From contig DATANR010000466.1 of the NCBI GenBank assembly GCA_036266155.1, positions 1 to 37,711 on the forward strand: a DNA stretch of 37,711 nt, in the 5' to 3' direction. The position numbers and the translations under genes are program-made. Below, one piece after another: positions 1 to 7,645 of the stretch. Each line of letters starts with the position of its first letter. Positions within the stretch are counted from its first letter, which is position 1. The notes beneath the pieces are model-generated. The model was not told the DNA's origin. It ran no database searches and saw nothing but the letters and a program-made list of their open reading frames with translations. Source of the DNA: SIAJ01 sp036266155 (GTDB lineage Bacteria > Planctomycetota > Planctomycetia > Gemmatales > Gemmataceae).

Positions 1-9
1 TCCCCCTAA

Positions 10-34
10 CCCCCTCTCCGAAGCGGAGAGGGGG
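10..34. terminator. Short GC-rich hairpin after the SPFH gene
   Basis: An 11-bp perfect inverted repeat (10-20 and 24-34) with a 3-nt loop lies 14 bp beyond the stop codon of the minus-strand SPFH gene. No clear T-run follows on either side, so it is a hairpin that could stop or protect transcripts rather than a textbook intrinsic terminator. Confidence 0.5.
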
Positions 35-48
35 AACAAGACAAACCA

Positions 49-987
49 TCACTGATAAATCGTCCCCGTATTCACCACCGGTTGCGGGACCGTGTGGCCG
101 CACAGGACCACGAGCAGGTTGCTCACCATCGCGGCCTTGCGGTCCTCGTCCAAGTCGACGAGCTTCTTTTGGGCCAGCATTTCCAGGGCGTGTTCGACCA
201 TGCCGACGGCCCCAGTGACGATCAGCGACCGGGCGGCGATCAACGCCCCCGCCTGTTGCCGTTGCAACATCGCGGCCGCAATCTCCGGGGCGTACGCCAG
301 ATAGCTGATGCGTGCCTCCTCGATCACCACGCCGGCCTGTTGGACGCGTTCCTGGACCTCCTTGGTCAGTCGGCCGGTCACCTCGTCGATATGGCCGCGC
401 AGGGCGAACTCGCCGTCCTGGGCGTCGTAGCTGTAGTGGCTCGCGAGGTTGCGCAGCGCCGACTCCGATTGCATGTGGATGAAATCCTCGACGTCGTCGA
501 CCTGGAACACCGCGTCGGCCGTGTTGACCACGCGCCAGACGATGATGGCCGCGATCTCGATCGGCGTGCCGTCCTTGTCGTTGACCTTGCTTGGCATCCG
601 CCGCGTCTGCGACGCCTCCACGGTGACGCCCTTGGCGTCCTTGCGCTCGGGCGACCTGGTCTGCCCGGTCTCAAACGTACGGACGCGGAGCGAGACTTTC
701 TCCGCCCAGTACAGCGGGTTGCCGTAATAGAAGCCTTGCTCCTTCAGTGTGCCAACGTACTTGCCGAACAGCTGGACGACGCGCGCCTCATTCGGATTGA
801 CGATCTTGAAGCCGGTCAAGCCAATCAGCCAGATCAGACTGAAAGCAATGATCGCCGGGCCAAAGGGCAGAAACTCTTTCGCACGAGCCGCGAGGACGAT
901 GCTCGCGACTATCGCCCCCGGCAAGACGAGCACGAAGATCGCCAGGAATGGCCAGCCGGGTAGGAGTCGGAAAGTACGTTCGGTCAT
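49..987 (-). CDS. SPFH/Band 7 domain membrane protein
   Basis: This 312-residue protein begins with two hydrophobic segments (about residues 12-34 and 42-62), followed by a sequence typical of the SPFH/Band 7 (stomatin/prohibitin/flotillin) family: a NPNEARVVQLFGKYVGT entry strand, a beta-rich core and a charged helical stretch around residues 200-250. Such proteins form large oligomers at the membrane and organise microdomains or regulate membrane proteases; the partner here is unknown. The ATG at 987 is preceded by a GAGG ribosome site about 6 nt away. The gene is divergent from the YbjQ-family gene. The family assignment is firm; the cellular role is inference. Confidence 0.9.
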   Translation of the reverse strand: MTERTFRLLPGWPFLAIFVLVLPGAIVASIVLAARAKEFLPFGPAIIAFSLIWLIGLTGFKIVNPNEARVVQLFGKYVGTLKEQGFYYGNPLYWAEKVSLRVRTFETGQTRSPERKDAKGVTVEASQTRRMPSKVNDKDGTPIEIAAIIVWRVVNTADAVFQVDDVEDFIHMQSESALRNLASHYSYDAQDGEFALRGHIDEVTGRLTKEVQERVQQAGVVIEEARISYLAYAPEIAAAMLQRQQAGALIAARSLIVTGAVGMVEHALEMLAQKKLVDLDEDRKAAMVSNLLVVLCGHTVPQPVVNTGTIYQ

Positions 988-999
988 GGGCCGCCTCGG

Positions 1000-1027
1000 G
1001 ATATCAGGGTGATATCATGTCGATATC
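1000..1027. promoter_or_regulatory. Three GATATC boxes at 11-bp spacing in a divergent intergenic region
   Basis: GATATC occurs at 1000-1005, 1011-1016 and 1022-1027, exactly 11 bp apart, between the divergent SPFH and YbjQ genes. Each box is itself a palindrome, and the 11-bp phase would place all three on one face of the helix. This looks like an operator or curved-DNA element, but no regulator is identified. Confidence 0.4.
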
Positions 1028-1104
1028 GTAGGGTATTTCGCCGACGAGTGCTGCGGATTTTTGTAAACTGGCCCGGAATCCCAATTTCAACCGGAGACAG
1101 CCCC

Positions 1105-1446
1105 ATGGCGGAAGATCGTGCAAAGCTCATCGTGACGACTGGTAATGAGGTCCACGGTCACGAGATCGAAGAGTATTTGGGGATCGTGCGAGGAATCGTG
1201 GTCCGGTCGCCGTCGATCGGCCAGGGCTTCCGCGGCGCCTTCAAGAGCATCGTCGGCGGCAACAACGCGGCCTTCGAAGAAGTGTGCGAAGCGGCCCGTA
1301 TGGACGCCTTCAAGCGCATGGCCCGGCAAGCCAAAGAAGTCGGCGCCGACGCCATCATCGGCATGCGCTATGACGCGACGGAGTTTCAACAGGGAACGAC
1401 AGAAGTGCTCGCGTATGGGACCGCCGTGACGATCAAGCGGGCGTGA
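1105..1446 (+). CDS. YbjQ family (DUF74) protein
   Basis: This 113-residue cytosolic protein has the YbjQ/DUF74 pattern throughout: an N-terminal strand with TTGNEVHGHEIEEYLGIVRG, a central GGNNAAFEEVCEAAR helix and a C-terminal ADAIIGMRYDATEF segment. Family members form homopentamers and are often labelled putative heavy-metal-binding, although a biochemical role is poorly established. The ATG at 1105 is chosen because GGAG lies 8 nt upstream; the reading frame stays open further 5' to 1009, but that part has no family similarity. The gene converges on the PhnD-like gene, separated by a long inverted repeat. Confidence 0.9.
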   Translation: MAEDRAKLIVTTGNEVHGHEIEEYLGIVRGIVVRSPSIGQGFRGAFKSIVGGNNAAFEEVCEAARMDAFKRMARQAKEVGADAIIGMRYDATEFQQGTTEVLAYGTAVTIKRA

Positions 1447-1461
1447 CGCGAAGCAAATCGG

Positions 1462-1549
1462 AGCCACGGATGAAACACGGATCGAACACGGATTCCGAGA
1501 AATTGTCTTGTTGCTCTATCCGTGTTTCATCCGTGTTTCATCCGTGGCT
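1462..1549. repeat. Long inverted repeat between convergent genes, abutting a stop codon
   Basis: The arms 1462-1493 and 1518-1549 pair at 30 of 32 positions, including a perfect 21-bp outer stem, around a 24-nt loop. Each arm is built from an 11-bp unit (ATCCGTGTTTC and its complement) repeated two to three times. The right arm ends at 1549, directly next to the TAA stop (1550-1552) of the minus-strand PhnD-like gene; the left arm starts 15 bp after the YbjQ stop. It could act as a bidirectional transcript-end hairpin. No T-tract is obvious. Confidence 0.75.
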
Positions 1550-2692
1550 TTAATTCAACTCCACAATCGTCTTGAGCTTGTCATCCACCTCGCGGACGAA
1601 GGCCCAATCCTTCTTGTAATCGACCGGTGCGAAGCGGGCGCGACGCGGTGCGTTGCGGTAAATCTGAGGCAGCCCGTCGAAGGTTGCGAAGGCGTCCTTG
1701 ATCTTGGCCATGAGAGCCGGGTCGAGATCGTACGCGGCCCCGAAGCACAGCGGCGGGAACGATTGCGACTTGTAGATGGTGCGGATCTGCTCGGCCTTCA
1801 CCGTCCCTTTCTCGATTTCTGATTGCAGAAGGTCGTTCGCCACGCAAGCCGCGTCGACCTGGCCCGTCGCCACGGCCTTGATCGATGCCGCGTGCGAGCC
1901 CGTGTAAGAGAACTGGTAGTCGCGCAACGGCACCAACTTCACCGTCTCTTTCAGATAAACAAGGCCAGCTCGCCCGCCCGAGTTCGACGTCAGGCTCACG
2001 AGTGCAATGGTCTTGCCCTTGAGATCCTCGGGCTTCTGAATCGGCCCGGACGCCAGGGTAATGAACTCCATCTCATAGCCGAATTTGCCGTCGGCCGGCG
2101 CCGGGCAGAAAAGCGGAATGAACCCCGCCGAGTTGACGGCGGCCGTCACGGCTCCGGTCCCGAACGCGGAGATGTGCAGCTTGCCGTCGCGCAGCGCCTC
2201 CATTTGCGCGAGCGTGCCAATGGAACCGGCCGCGACCTTGGTGGCGACCGGAGCGGGAGACGTTGGCACCTCATCGCGCGACGGCGGCGAGGGCGCTGGA
2301 GGCGGGGGCCTCCAGAAGATCACTTTCTTGCCCGTCTTGGCCGCCAGGTGATCGAGGAACGGCTGCCACTTCTTCGCGTCGCCGTCCGGGTCGTCGGTCG
2401 CGATCTCTGCGAACACGAGCGTATCCGGATTGCGGAGGTTGGTCGGCGGGTCCGCGAGCAGGTCGTCATTCCCGTCGCGATAACGATCGGACATCCGCTG
2501 ATATTGTCCGTGGTTCTGGATCGCCATGCGCAAGCCGGCTAGCTGTTCGGTCTCAGTCGGCGCGGTGTTCGTGAAATAGACGTAACCCAGAATGGCGCCG
2601 GCAGCGACGCACAGCCCGATCGCAATCGCGACCAGACCGCCCCAGCGCGTGCGGCCAGCGGGGCCCTTCGCCGGCTCAACGGTGTCGGCCAT
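1550..2692 (-). CDS. Membrane-anchored PhnD-like substrate-binding protein
   Basis: The 380-residue product has one N-terminal membrane anchor (about 18-40) and an external type 2 periplasmic-binding fold of the PhnD/phosphate-phosphonate family. Recognisable parts are a first strand TLVFAEIATDDP (about 91-102), EALRDGKLHISAFGTG (about 165-180), PEDLKGKTIALVSLTSNSGG (about 221-240) and a second-lobe GQVDAACVANDL motif. Residues about 129-157 form a proline-rich insertion not usual for the family. No permease or ATPase gene is adjacent, so it may be a sensor or orphan binding protein. The start at 2692 is preferred because GGGAG lies 7 nt upstream; an ATG 21 bp further out lacks this. Confidence 0.85.
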   Translation of the reverse strand: MADTVEPAKGPAGRTRWGGLVAIAIGLCVAAGAILGYVYFTNTAPTETEQLAGLRMAIQNHGQYQRMSDRYRDGNDDLLADPPTNLRNPDTLVFAEIATDDPDGDAKKWQPFLDHLAAKTGKKVIFWRPPPPAPSPPSRDEVPTSPAPVATKVAAGSIGTLAQMEALRDGKLHISAFGTGAVTAAVNSAGFIPLFCPAPADGKFGYEMEFITLASGPIQKPEDLKGKTIALVSLTSNSGGRAGLVYLKETVKLVPLRDYQFSYTGSHAASIKAVATGQVDAACVANDLLQSEIEKGTVKAEQIRTIYKSQSFPPLCFGAAYDLDPALMAKIKDAFATFDGLPQIYRNAPRRARFAPVDYKKDWAFVREVDDKLKTIVELN

Positions 2693-2890
2693 GTGGGAAC
2701 TCCCATAAGTCATTGCCAGCGAACGCCGGCATTCGACGATGAATGTTGATCTTCTCTTGCCGGGCGCACGAGATCAAGCGCCGAGCGTGTGAAATTTGGA
2801 AGTAGGCCGTACGGCGAGGATTGGCTGCGTTGTCGGTATGCTGGAGCTGGCGGCCCGAAAGGGTCAATTCACTTACCCCAATTCAACTTA

Positions 2891-2910
2891 GAGCCTGTGG
2901 CAAAATTAAC
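2891..2910. repeat. IS left terminal inverted repeat
   Basis: This 20-bp repeat is a perfect complement of 3779-3798. A TTA target duplication lies immediately outside at 2888-2890. Confidence 0.93.
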
Positions 2911-2977
2911 CTATTGAGACGCTACGTTTGGCACGGGAGCAGCTGGGTAACAAGGATGGCCCTTGGAGGCTGTTCGC

Positions 2978-3783
2978 ATGGCCCGAGCCACTCTGACCGA
3001 CGACTTGTGGAAGCGTCTTGAGCCGCTGATCCCCAAGTCTCGGAAAAACCGTCATGTGCAATTTGCCGGACGAAAGCCGAGTGAGGCACGGCGTGTTCTC
3101 AACGGCATTCTGTTTGTGCTGCGGACCGGCGTTCCTTGGCGATCGCTGCCGGCCACGACTGATTTTCCTTCGGGGTATACGTGTCGTCGTCGACTCCAGC
3201 GTTGGCAACGAGCCGGCATTTGGCAACGGCTCTTCGAGACACTGATGGCCGAACTTCAGAAGCGGCACCAGATCGACTGGTATCGCGCCTTGGTCGACAG
3301 TTCGTCGCTGCGCGCACCGTGTGGAGGTGCCAAAACCGGCCCAAATCCAACGGATCGACGCAAACTGGGAAGCAAACATCATCTGCTCACCGATGGTCAC
3401 GGCATCCCCTTATCCGTCATCCTGACCGAGGCGAACCGCCACGATGTGACGCAACTGTTGCCCCTGCTCGACAAGGTTCCTCGTGTCGAAGGCCAGTCGG
3501 GCGCACCACGGTGCCGACCCGAGTATGTTCAAGGCGACCGAGCTTATGATTCCGAGCTGCATCGCCGGGAAATCAAAAAAAGGGGGTAAAGCCACTGCTC
3601 GCCAAGCGTCGAACCGCCCATGGCAGTGGCTTGGGCAAAACACGCTGGTTTATCGAACGCAGCCTCGCCTGGTTGCACCAATTTCGAAAACTCAAAACGC
3701 GGGAAGAGAAGCAACCGGCCAACCATGAAGCACTCTTGACCATTGGCTGCTCAGTCATCTGCTTGCGGTTCCTCAGGCGTTAA
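2978..3783 (+). CDS. IS5-family transposase, made by -1 frameshift
   Basis: The DDE transposase is split between two frames. The first frame starts at the ATG 2978, with GGAGG 8 nt upstream, and ends at TAA 3587-3589. The second, -1 frame runs to TAA 3781-3783. The switch falls on an A7G5 run (3575-3586); re-reading one G restores the family sequence RGVKPLLAKRR, giving about 268 residues. The catalytic residues are inferred as D107 (ALVDSS), D187 (QGDRAYDS) and E227 (WFIERSLAWLH), so the essential Glu is reached only after the shift. Programmed -1 frameshifting is known for the IS427 group; loss of one G is the alternative. The C-terminal end of the gene overlaps the right inverted repeat. 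Confidence 0.88.
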
Positions 3784-3798
3784 TTTTGCCACAGGCTC
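3779..3798. repeat. IS right terminal inverted repeat
   Basis: This is a perfect 20-bp complement of 2891-2910. It overlaps the end of the transposase gene and is followed by the TTA duplication at 3799-3801. Confidence 0.93.
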
Positions 3799-5178
3799 TT
3801 ACGCAAACATCTCTCGAATCGGCGTCCCTTCCGGAACCAGCAATACTGGCCGATCCTGGCGGTCGCGAATCTCCATGTCCGCGGGGATGCCGAGCGCGTG
3901 ATAGATGGTCGCGATGATGTCGCTGGCGGTGACGGGACAACTCTTCGGATATGCGCCGCGCTTGTCGCTCGCCCCGTGGATGTAGCCGCCTTTGGTGCCG
4001 CCGCCGGCCATCAGGACCGTGTAGCAGAATTCCCAATGATCGCGGCCGGCGCCGCCGTTGATCTTTGGCGTGCGGCCAATCTCGCCCATGACCACGACCA
4101 ATGTTCGCTCCAGCAGTCCGCGGTCGGAGAGGTCGTTCAGCAGGCACGAGATCGATGAATCGAACGGCGGCAGAAGCTGATTCTTGAGTTTGGCGAAGTT
4201 GCCGCCATGCGTATCCCAGGTTGCGTTCGCGTCCGGCGCCCACGAGATGCACGTCAGCCGGGTGCCCGCCTCGACGAGTCGGCGCGCGAGCAGCATGCTT
4301 TGGCCATAGATGTTGCGGCCGTAGGCGTCGCGCACGCGATCCGATTCTTGATCGAACTGAAAGGCGCGCTGAGCGGCTGGCGACGTGAGCAAGTCGCATG
4401 CTCGGGACTGAAGGCTGCCCATCTCGCCGGATTGTGTCGTCTGATTCAACCCGCTTAAGAGATCGCGGCGATCCTGGTAGCGATTGGTCGTCATGCCCAG
4501 GCCGGGCGTCAGGGCCGGCATGCTAAAGCCATCCGGCCGACCGCCGCCTTGCAGGACGAGGAACGGGTCGTTGGTCTTGCCGAGCCAGCCGCCCAGGAAG
4601 CCAGGTTGCGGCGGGCCACCGGCGCCTTCCGCGGTCAAGTAGGGCAACAAGACATAGGGCATGACCTGCGACTTGGGCGGCCGGAACGAGCCCACCACCG
4701 AGCCGACGGCCGGATGATCGGTCGCCTTGGCCCCCTGAATGCCGGCCCGCACGTTGCCGCGGATGCCCGTGAGCGCCGTGTAAACCGCCGGCGCGTGGGC
4801 AACCTGATCGTGGTATACAGAACGGACGAGCGCGAAGCGATCCATCTGCCGTGCGAGCCGGGGCAAATGCTCACACACCTGCACCCCTGGCGCCGTGGTC
4901 GCAATCGGCTTGAACTCGCTGCGCATTTCCTGCGGCAAGTCCGGCTTCATGTCCCACATGTCGAGATGGCTGGGCCCGCCATTGAGAAACACGAGGATGC
5001 AGGAATCCGCCTTCGGCGTCAGCCCGACTTGCGCCAAGCGATCGCGTGCCGCCAGCACCTGCGGCAAGGCCAGATTGAATGCCCCAATCGTCCCGATCTG
5101 CAGCATGTTCCGACGCGTCAGTCCCTGGGGGCCGGGACACGCCGTCGGCGCGGTTCGCGATGGGAGCGGTCGAAACAT
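3799..5178 (-). CDS. DUF1501 domain protein with Tat-type leader
   Basis: The product (459 residues from the ATG at 5178) has a twin-arginine leader around LTRRNMLQIGTIGAFNLAL and then the DUF1501 fold, a planctomycete-rich family related to the alkaline phosphatase/sulfatase superfamily. Visible family signatures are CILVFLNGGPSHLDMWDMKP, LPRLARQMDRFALVRSVYHD and a late VVMGEIGRTPKINGGAGRDHW. DUF1501 proteins are usually paired with DUF1549/DUF1553 cytochrome proteins, which are absent here. A GTG at 5226 in the same frame is an alternative start; neither has a good ribosome site. It is probably the last gene of an operon, 107 bp (or 59 bp from the GTG) after the DUF4838 gene. The IS sits on its stop codon. 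Confidence 0.9.
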   Translation of the reverse strand: MFRPLPSRTAPTACPGPQGLTRRNMLQIGTIGAFNLALPQVLAARDRLAQVGLTPKADSCILVFLNGGPSHLDMWDMKPDLPQEMRSEFKPIATTAPGVQVCEHLPRLARQMDRFALVRSVYHDQVAHAPAVYTALTGIRGNVRAGIQGAKATDHPAVGSVVGSFRPPKSQVMPYVLLPYLTAEGAGGPPQPGFLGGWLGKTNDPFLVLQGGGRPDGFSMPALTPGLGMTTNRYQDRRDLLSGLNQTTQSGEMGSLQSRACDLLTSPAAQRAFQFDQESDRVRDAYGRNIYGQSMLLARRLVEAGTRLTCISWAPDANATWDTHGGNFAKLKNQLLPPFDSSISCLLNDLSDRGLLERTLVVVMGEIGRTPKINGGAGRDHWEFCYTVLMAGGGTKGGYIHGASDKRGAYPKSCPVTASDIIATIYHALGIPADMEIRDRQDRPVLLVPEGTPIREMFA

Positions 5179-5285
5179 GGAAGCCGATTGGCCGCTGGGG
5201 TGGGATCCGGCGTCTAAACCGGACACTTCCTTTTAACGCGTTTGCCGGCAAGAGCCAAGAGTTTGTTGGCAAATCCCGTCACTTC

Positions 5286-7622
5286 TCATTTCGCCGCCCA
5301 GTCGACGAGTAGCACCGGCCGCAGAATCCCGCCCAGGAACAACTCGCTGATCTTGCGATTGTCGCAGCGCACGGCGACGGTGTTTTCACCTGCCTTCACC
5401 GCGTCGCCAAGCGGCACGCGGAAGGGCGATCGCCGCGGCACACCCATCGTCGGCGCTTTGGCGGCCTTCTTTGGCGGCACTGCGAGGATCGCCTCGGCCG
5501 GCAGCTCCTTGCCGTTGACGTAGACATTAACGAGGCCGTCGACCTCCGCAAGTATCAACGCGAGGCGATCGAGTTTCTCCGGCGCCGTGAAGTGCGTCCG
5601 ATACCAGAGCACCGTGTTCTCCGGAATCCCTTGCTGGCTCAGTGTCGCGGAATGTGTGGCAACCTGTTTCCACTTGCTTTCATCAAGATCGGCGGCTTCG
5701 AACTTGGCGTCGCCCTCGGCACTATTGTCCGTATGGAACTTCCACTTGTCGGGCAGGACCGCGATGAGCTTGTTCGGATCGCTGGTCGCGATCACACCGC
5801 CTTCGATCGTTTTCGACAGGAATCGCCGCAGATAGGCGGTGCCGTATTCTGGATTCGCTTGCTTCTTTTCAATCAATCCATTGATGCGCGTTGTCATCTG
5901 GTCGTAGGTCTTCTTCGCGCTCGCGAAATCACCCTTCGCCATCGCGGTGCAGATGTCGCTGTAATCGGTCACGTTGCGCAAGCCGGCGGCGTGCATCGCG
6001 ACGCGCTGGCCATAGACGCCCTTCGGGTCTTCAAGGGCCGCATGGGCGCGCGCGATCGCGAGTTCGCACGCACGCAACGTGTCCGGAGTAAACACGGAAC
6101 TCAAGCCGTAGAAGCCGCCGCTGTGGTTGTGCCACGCGGCCGAGAAGCGATCGATCGTCTGCCAGTACTTCTTCATCTCGTCGCAGACGCCAGGGCCGTA
6201 GAACTTCGTGAAGTAGTCGTCCATCAGCTTCGCGGGGTCGAGTGCGGGGTCGTAGGCCATGCGTAAGCTGAGATAGATTTGCGGCCCGTAGATGTACCAG
6301 TTCGACAGGACCTCGATCGTCATGAAATCGAGGCCTTTTTTCGCGAGATACGGGAACTCCTCCTGGCACGGCGTGTACTTGAACATGGGCATCGTCGCGT
6401 CGGCGAGGTTGTACATGTAGTTGTAATAACCGAGCCGCGACACCAATTTCGCCCAGCCGTCGATCATTTCGAGTTGTTGCTTGCGGCTCGGACACTCCGG
6501 ATCGCCAATCGCGTGCAGCCGGCAATAACGAATGGGCGCGATCACCGCACACAGGTTCTTGGCGAGCTTCGCCTCACGCTTCGGCGGCTGCGTGTAATCC
6601 GCGTACACGTAGAAGCTGAGCACGGAATCGGGGAACACTTTCGCGACGCGCTTGGCCACATCGTCGAAGAAGTCGGCGTAGCGCGTCGAGACCGAAACGG
6701 TGCCGCTCGACGGTTCGATCGACTTCGGGTCGTCCTGGGCCTTGCATACGTCGCACTGACAGTAGCCGCGGCCGTCGGTTGGCGAAAGTGACGGGTTCTT
6801 CTGCCCGCCTTTGATGGCCGCGATGACGCCGTTCGCAAACACCTCGCGAAGGCCGGCGTTCGACGTGCAGAGCCATTCACCTTCCTTGCGCTGGCCGTCA
6901 GCGCCTTGGGCGAAGTACTCGGGATGCTCCGCGAACAGACCCTTCGGGATGTACCGGCCCCATGAATGCGCGTGATGAAATTCCTCGCCGCCGGCGCCGT
7001 TCCAAGTTTTCCAGTAGTCCCCTCTCCACGTCGGGCCTTTCGGGTTGCGATAGAGGAGACCCGGCTTCTCGGTGATCGTAATTGGCTTCACGCTGAGGTC
7101 GGCCGTCCTCGGACAGACCTCGCCAAGCGGTCCGTCCATGAAATAGCGGCAGCCCAATTCTTCCAGGAAGCGGCACACGGCCTTGCCGGCCGCCGCCTCG
7201 CTCTGACCGCCGATCAGAATGCGTTTGTTGCCGACGACGATGCGAACGCCTTCGTGCGAGGGGCTTGCGATATCGTCGAGCTTCAGGCCGGCAGTCACTG
7301 CGGCCTTGCCGATGTAAATGATGGTTCCTTGCTCAGGCGCCTTGTCGGTGATCGGCAATTCGACGTCGGTGATCTTCTTGATCCACTCCGCGAGGAGCTT
7401 GGCGGCGCCGGCTTCGCTGGCGGCATTCGCGGGCGGGTCCTTCTTGCGCTTGGGCAGTGGGGGAGCCTTGCCTTCAACGACAATGGCCGCGTTCGCCTTG
7501 CCGGCCGCCACCAGCACGACCGGCTCGTCGGCAGCAAACGTGGTTGATGGGGTGGCCGCGAGCACGGCGCCGGCAACGCTGGTGGTTGCGATGAACTCGC
7601 GGCGCGACGGCAGTTGCGACAT
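5286..7622 (-). CDS. Secreted DUF4838 domain protein
   Basis: The 778-residue protein starts with a Tat-like leader (SRREFIATTSVAGAVLAA) and contains an N-terminal alpha-glucuronidase-like beta domain (about 30-170, with TIIYIGKAAVTAGL and GRYFMDGPLGE-like strands). The large central DUF4838 region (about 200-560) includes CQCDVCKAQDD, SFYVYADYTQPP and YYNYMYNLADATMPMF. A C-terminal galactose-binding-like beta domain (about 640-775) has GLVNVYVNGKEL. DUF4838 proteins are related to TIM-barrel glycosidases acting on polysaccharides, but the substrate here cannot be told. The gene follows the PQQ propeller gene by only 23 bp, which supports one transcript. Confidence 0.88.
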   Translation of the reverse strand: MSQLPSRREFIATTSVAGAVLAATPSTTFAADEPVVLVAAGKANAAIVVEGKAPPLPKRKKDPPANAASEAGAAKLLAEWIKKITDVELPITDKAPEQGTIIYIGKAAVTAGLKLDDIASPSHEGVRIVVGNKRILIGGQSEAAAGKAVCRFLEELGCRYFMDGPLGEVCPRTADLSVKPITITEKPGLLYRNPKGPTWRGDYWKTWNGAGGEEFHHAHSWGRYIPKGLFAEHPEYFAQGADGQRKEGEWLCTSNAGLREVFANGVIAAIKGGQKNPSLSPTDGRGYCQCDVCKAQDDPKSIEPSSGTVSVSTRYADFFDDVAKRVAKVFPDSVLSFYVYADYTQPPKREAKLAKNLCAVIAPIRYCRLHAIGDPECPSRKQQLEMIDGWAKLVSRLGYYNYMYNLADATMPMFKYTPCQEEFPYLAKKGLDFMTIEVLSNWYIYGPQIYLSLRMAYDPALDPAKLMDDYFTKFYGPGVCDEMKKYWQTIDRFSAAWHNHSGGFYGLSSVFTPDTLRACELAIARAHAALEDPKGVYGQRVAMHAAGLRNVTDYSDICTAMAKGDFASAKKTYDQMTTRINGLIEKKQANPEYGTAYLRRFLSKTIEGGVIATSDPNKLIAVLPDKWKFHTDNSAEGDAKFEAADLDESKWKQVATHSATLSQQGIPENTVLWYRTHFTAPEKLDRLALILAEVDGLVNVYVNGKELPAEAILAVPPKKAAKAPTMGVPRRSPFRVPLGDAVKAGENTVAVRCDNRKISELFLGGILRPVLLVDWAAK

Positions 7623-7645
7623 GGATCGACTCCCACTGGTTCAAA

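Larger units (their letters stand above)
2891..3798 (+). mobile_element. IS5-family (IS427-like) insertion sequence, 908 bp, complete
   Basis: The element is bounded by perfect 20-bp inverted repeats beginning GAGCCTGTGGC (2891-2910 and 3779-3798) and flanked by a TTA direct repeat (2888-2890 and 3799-3801), the 3-bp duplication expected of this group. It carries one transposase gene in two frames. The right-hand TTA is also the complement of the TAA stop codon of the DUF1501 gene, so the insertion lies exactly at the end of that gene and leaves its reading frame intact. Confidence 0.93.

Noticed and set aside
82..963. A plus-strand frame of 293 codons opposite the SPFH gene
   Set aside because: Low-complexity, His/Asp/Arg-rich translation without any motif; the minus-strand gene has membrane segments and a recognisable SPFH domain.
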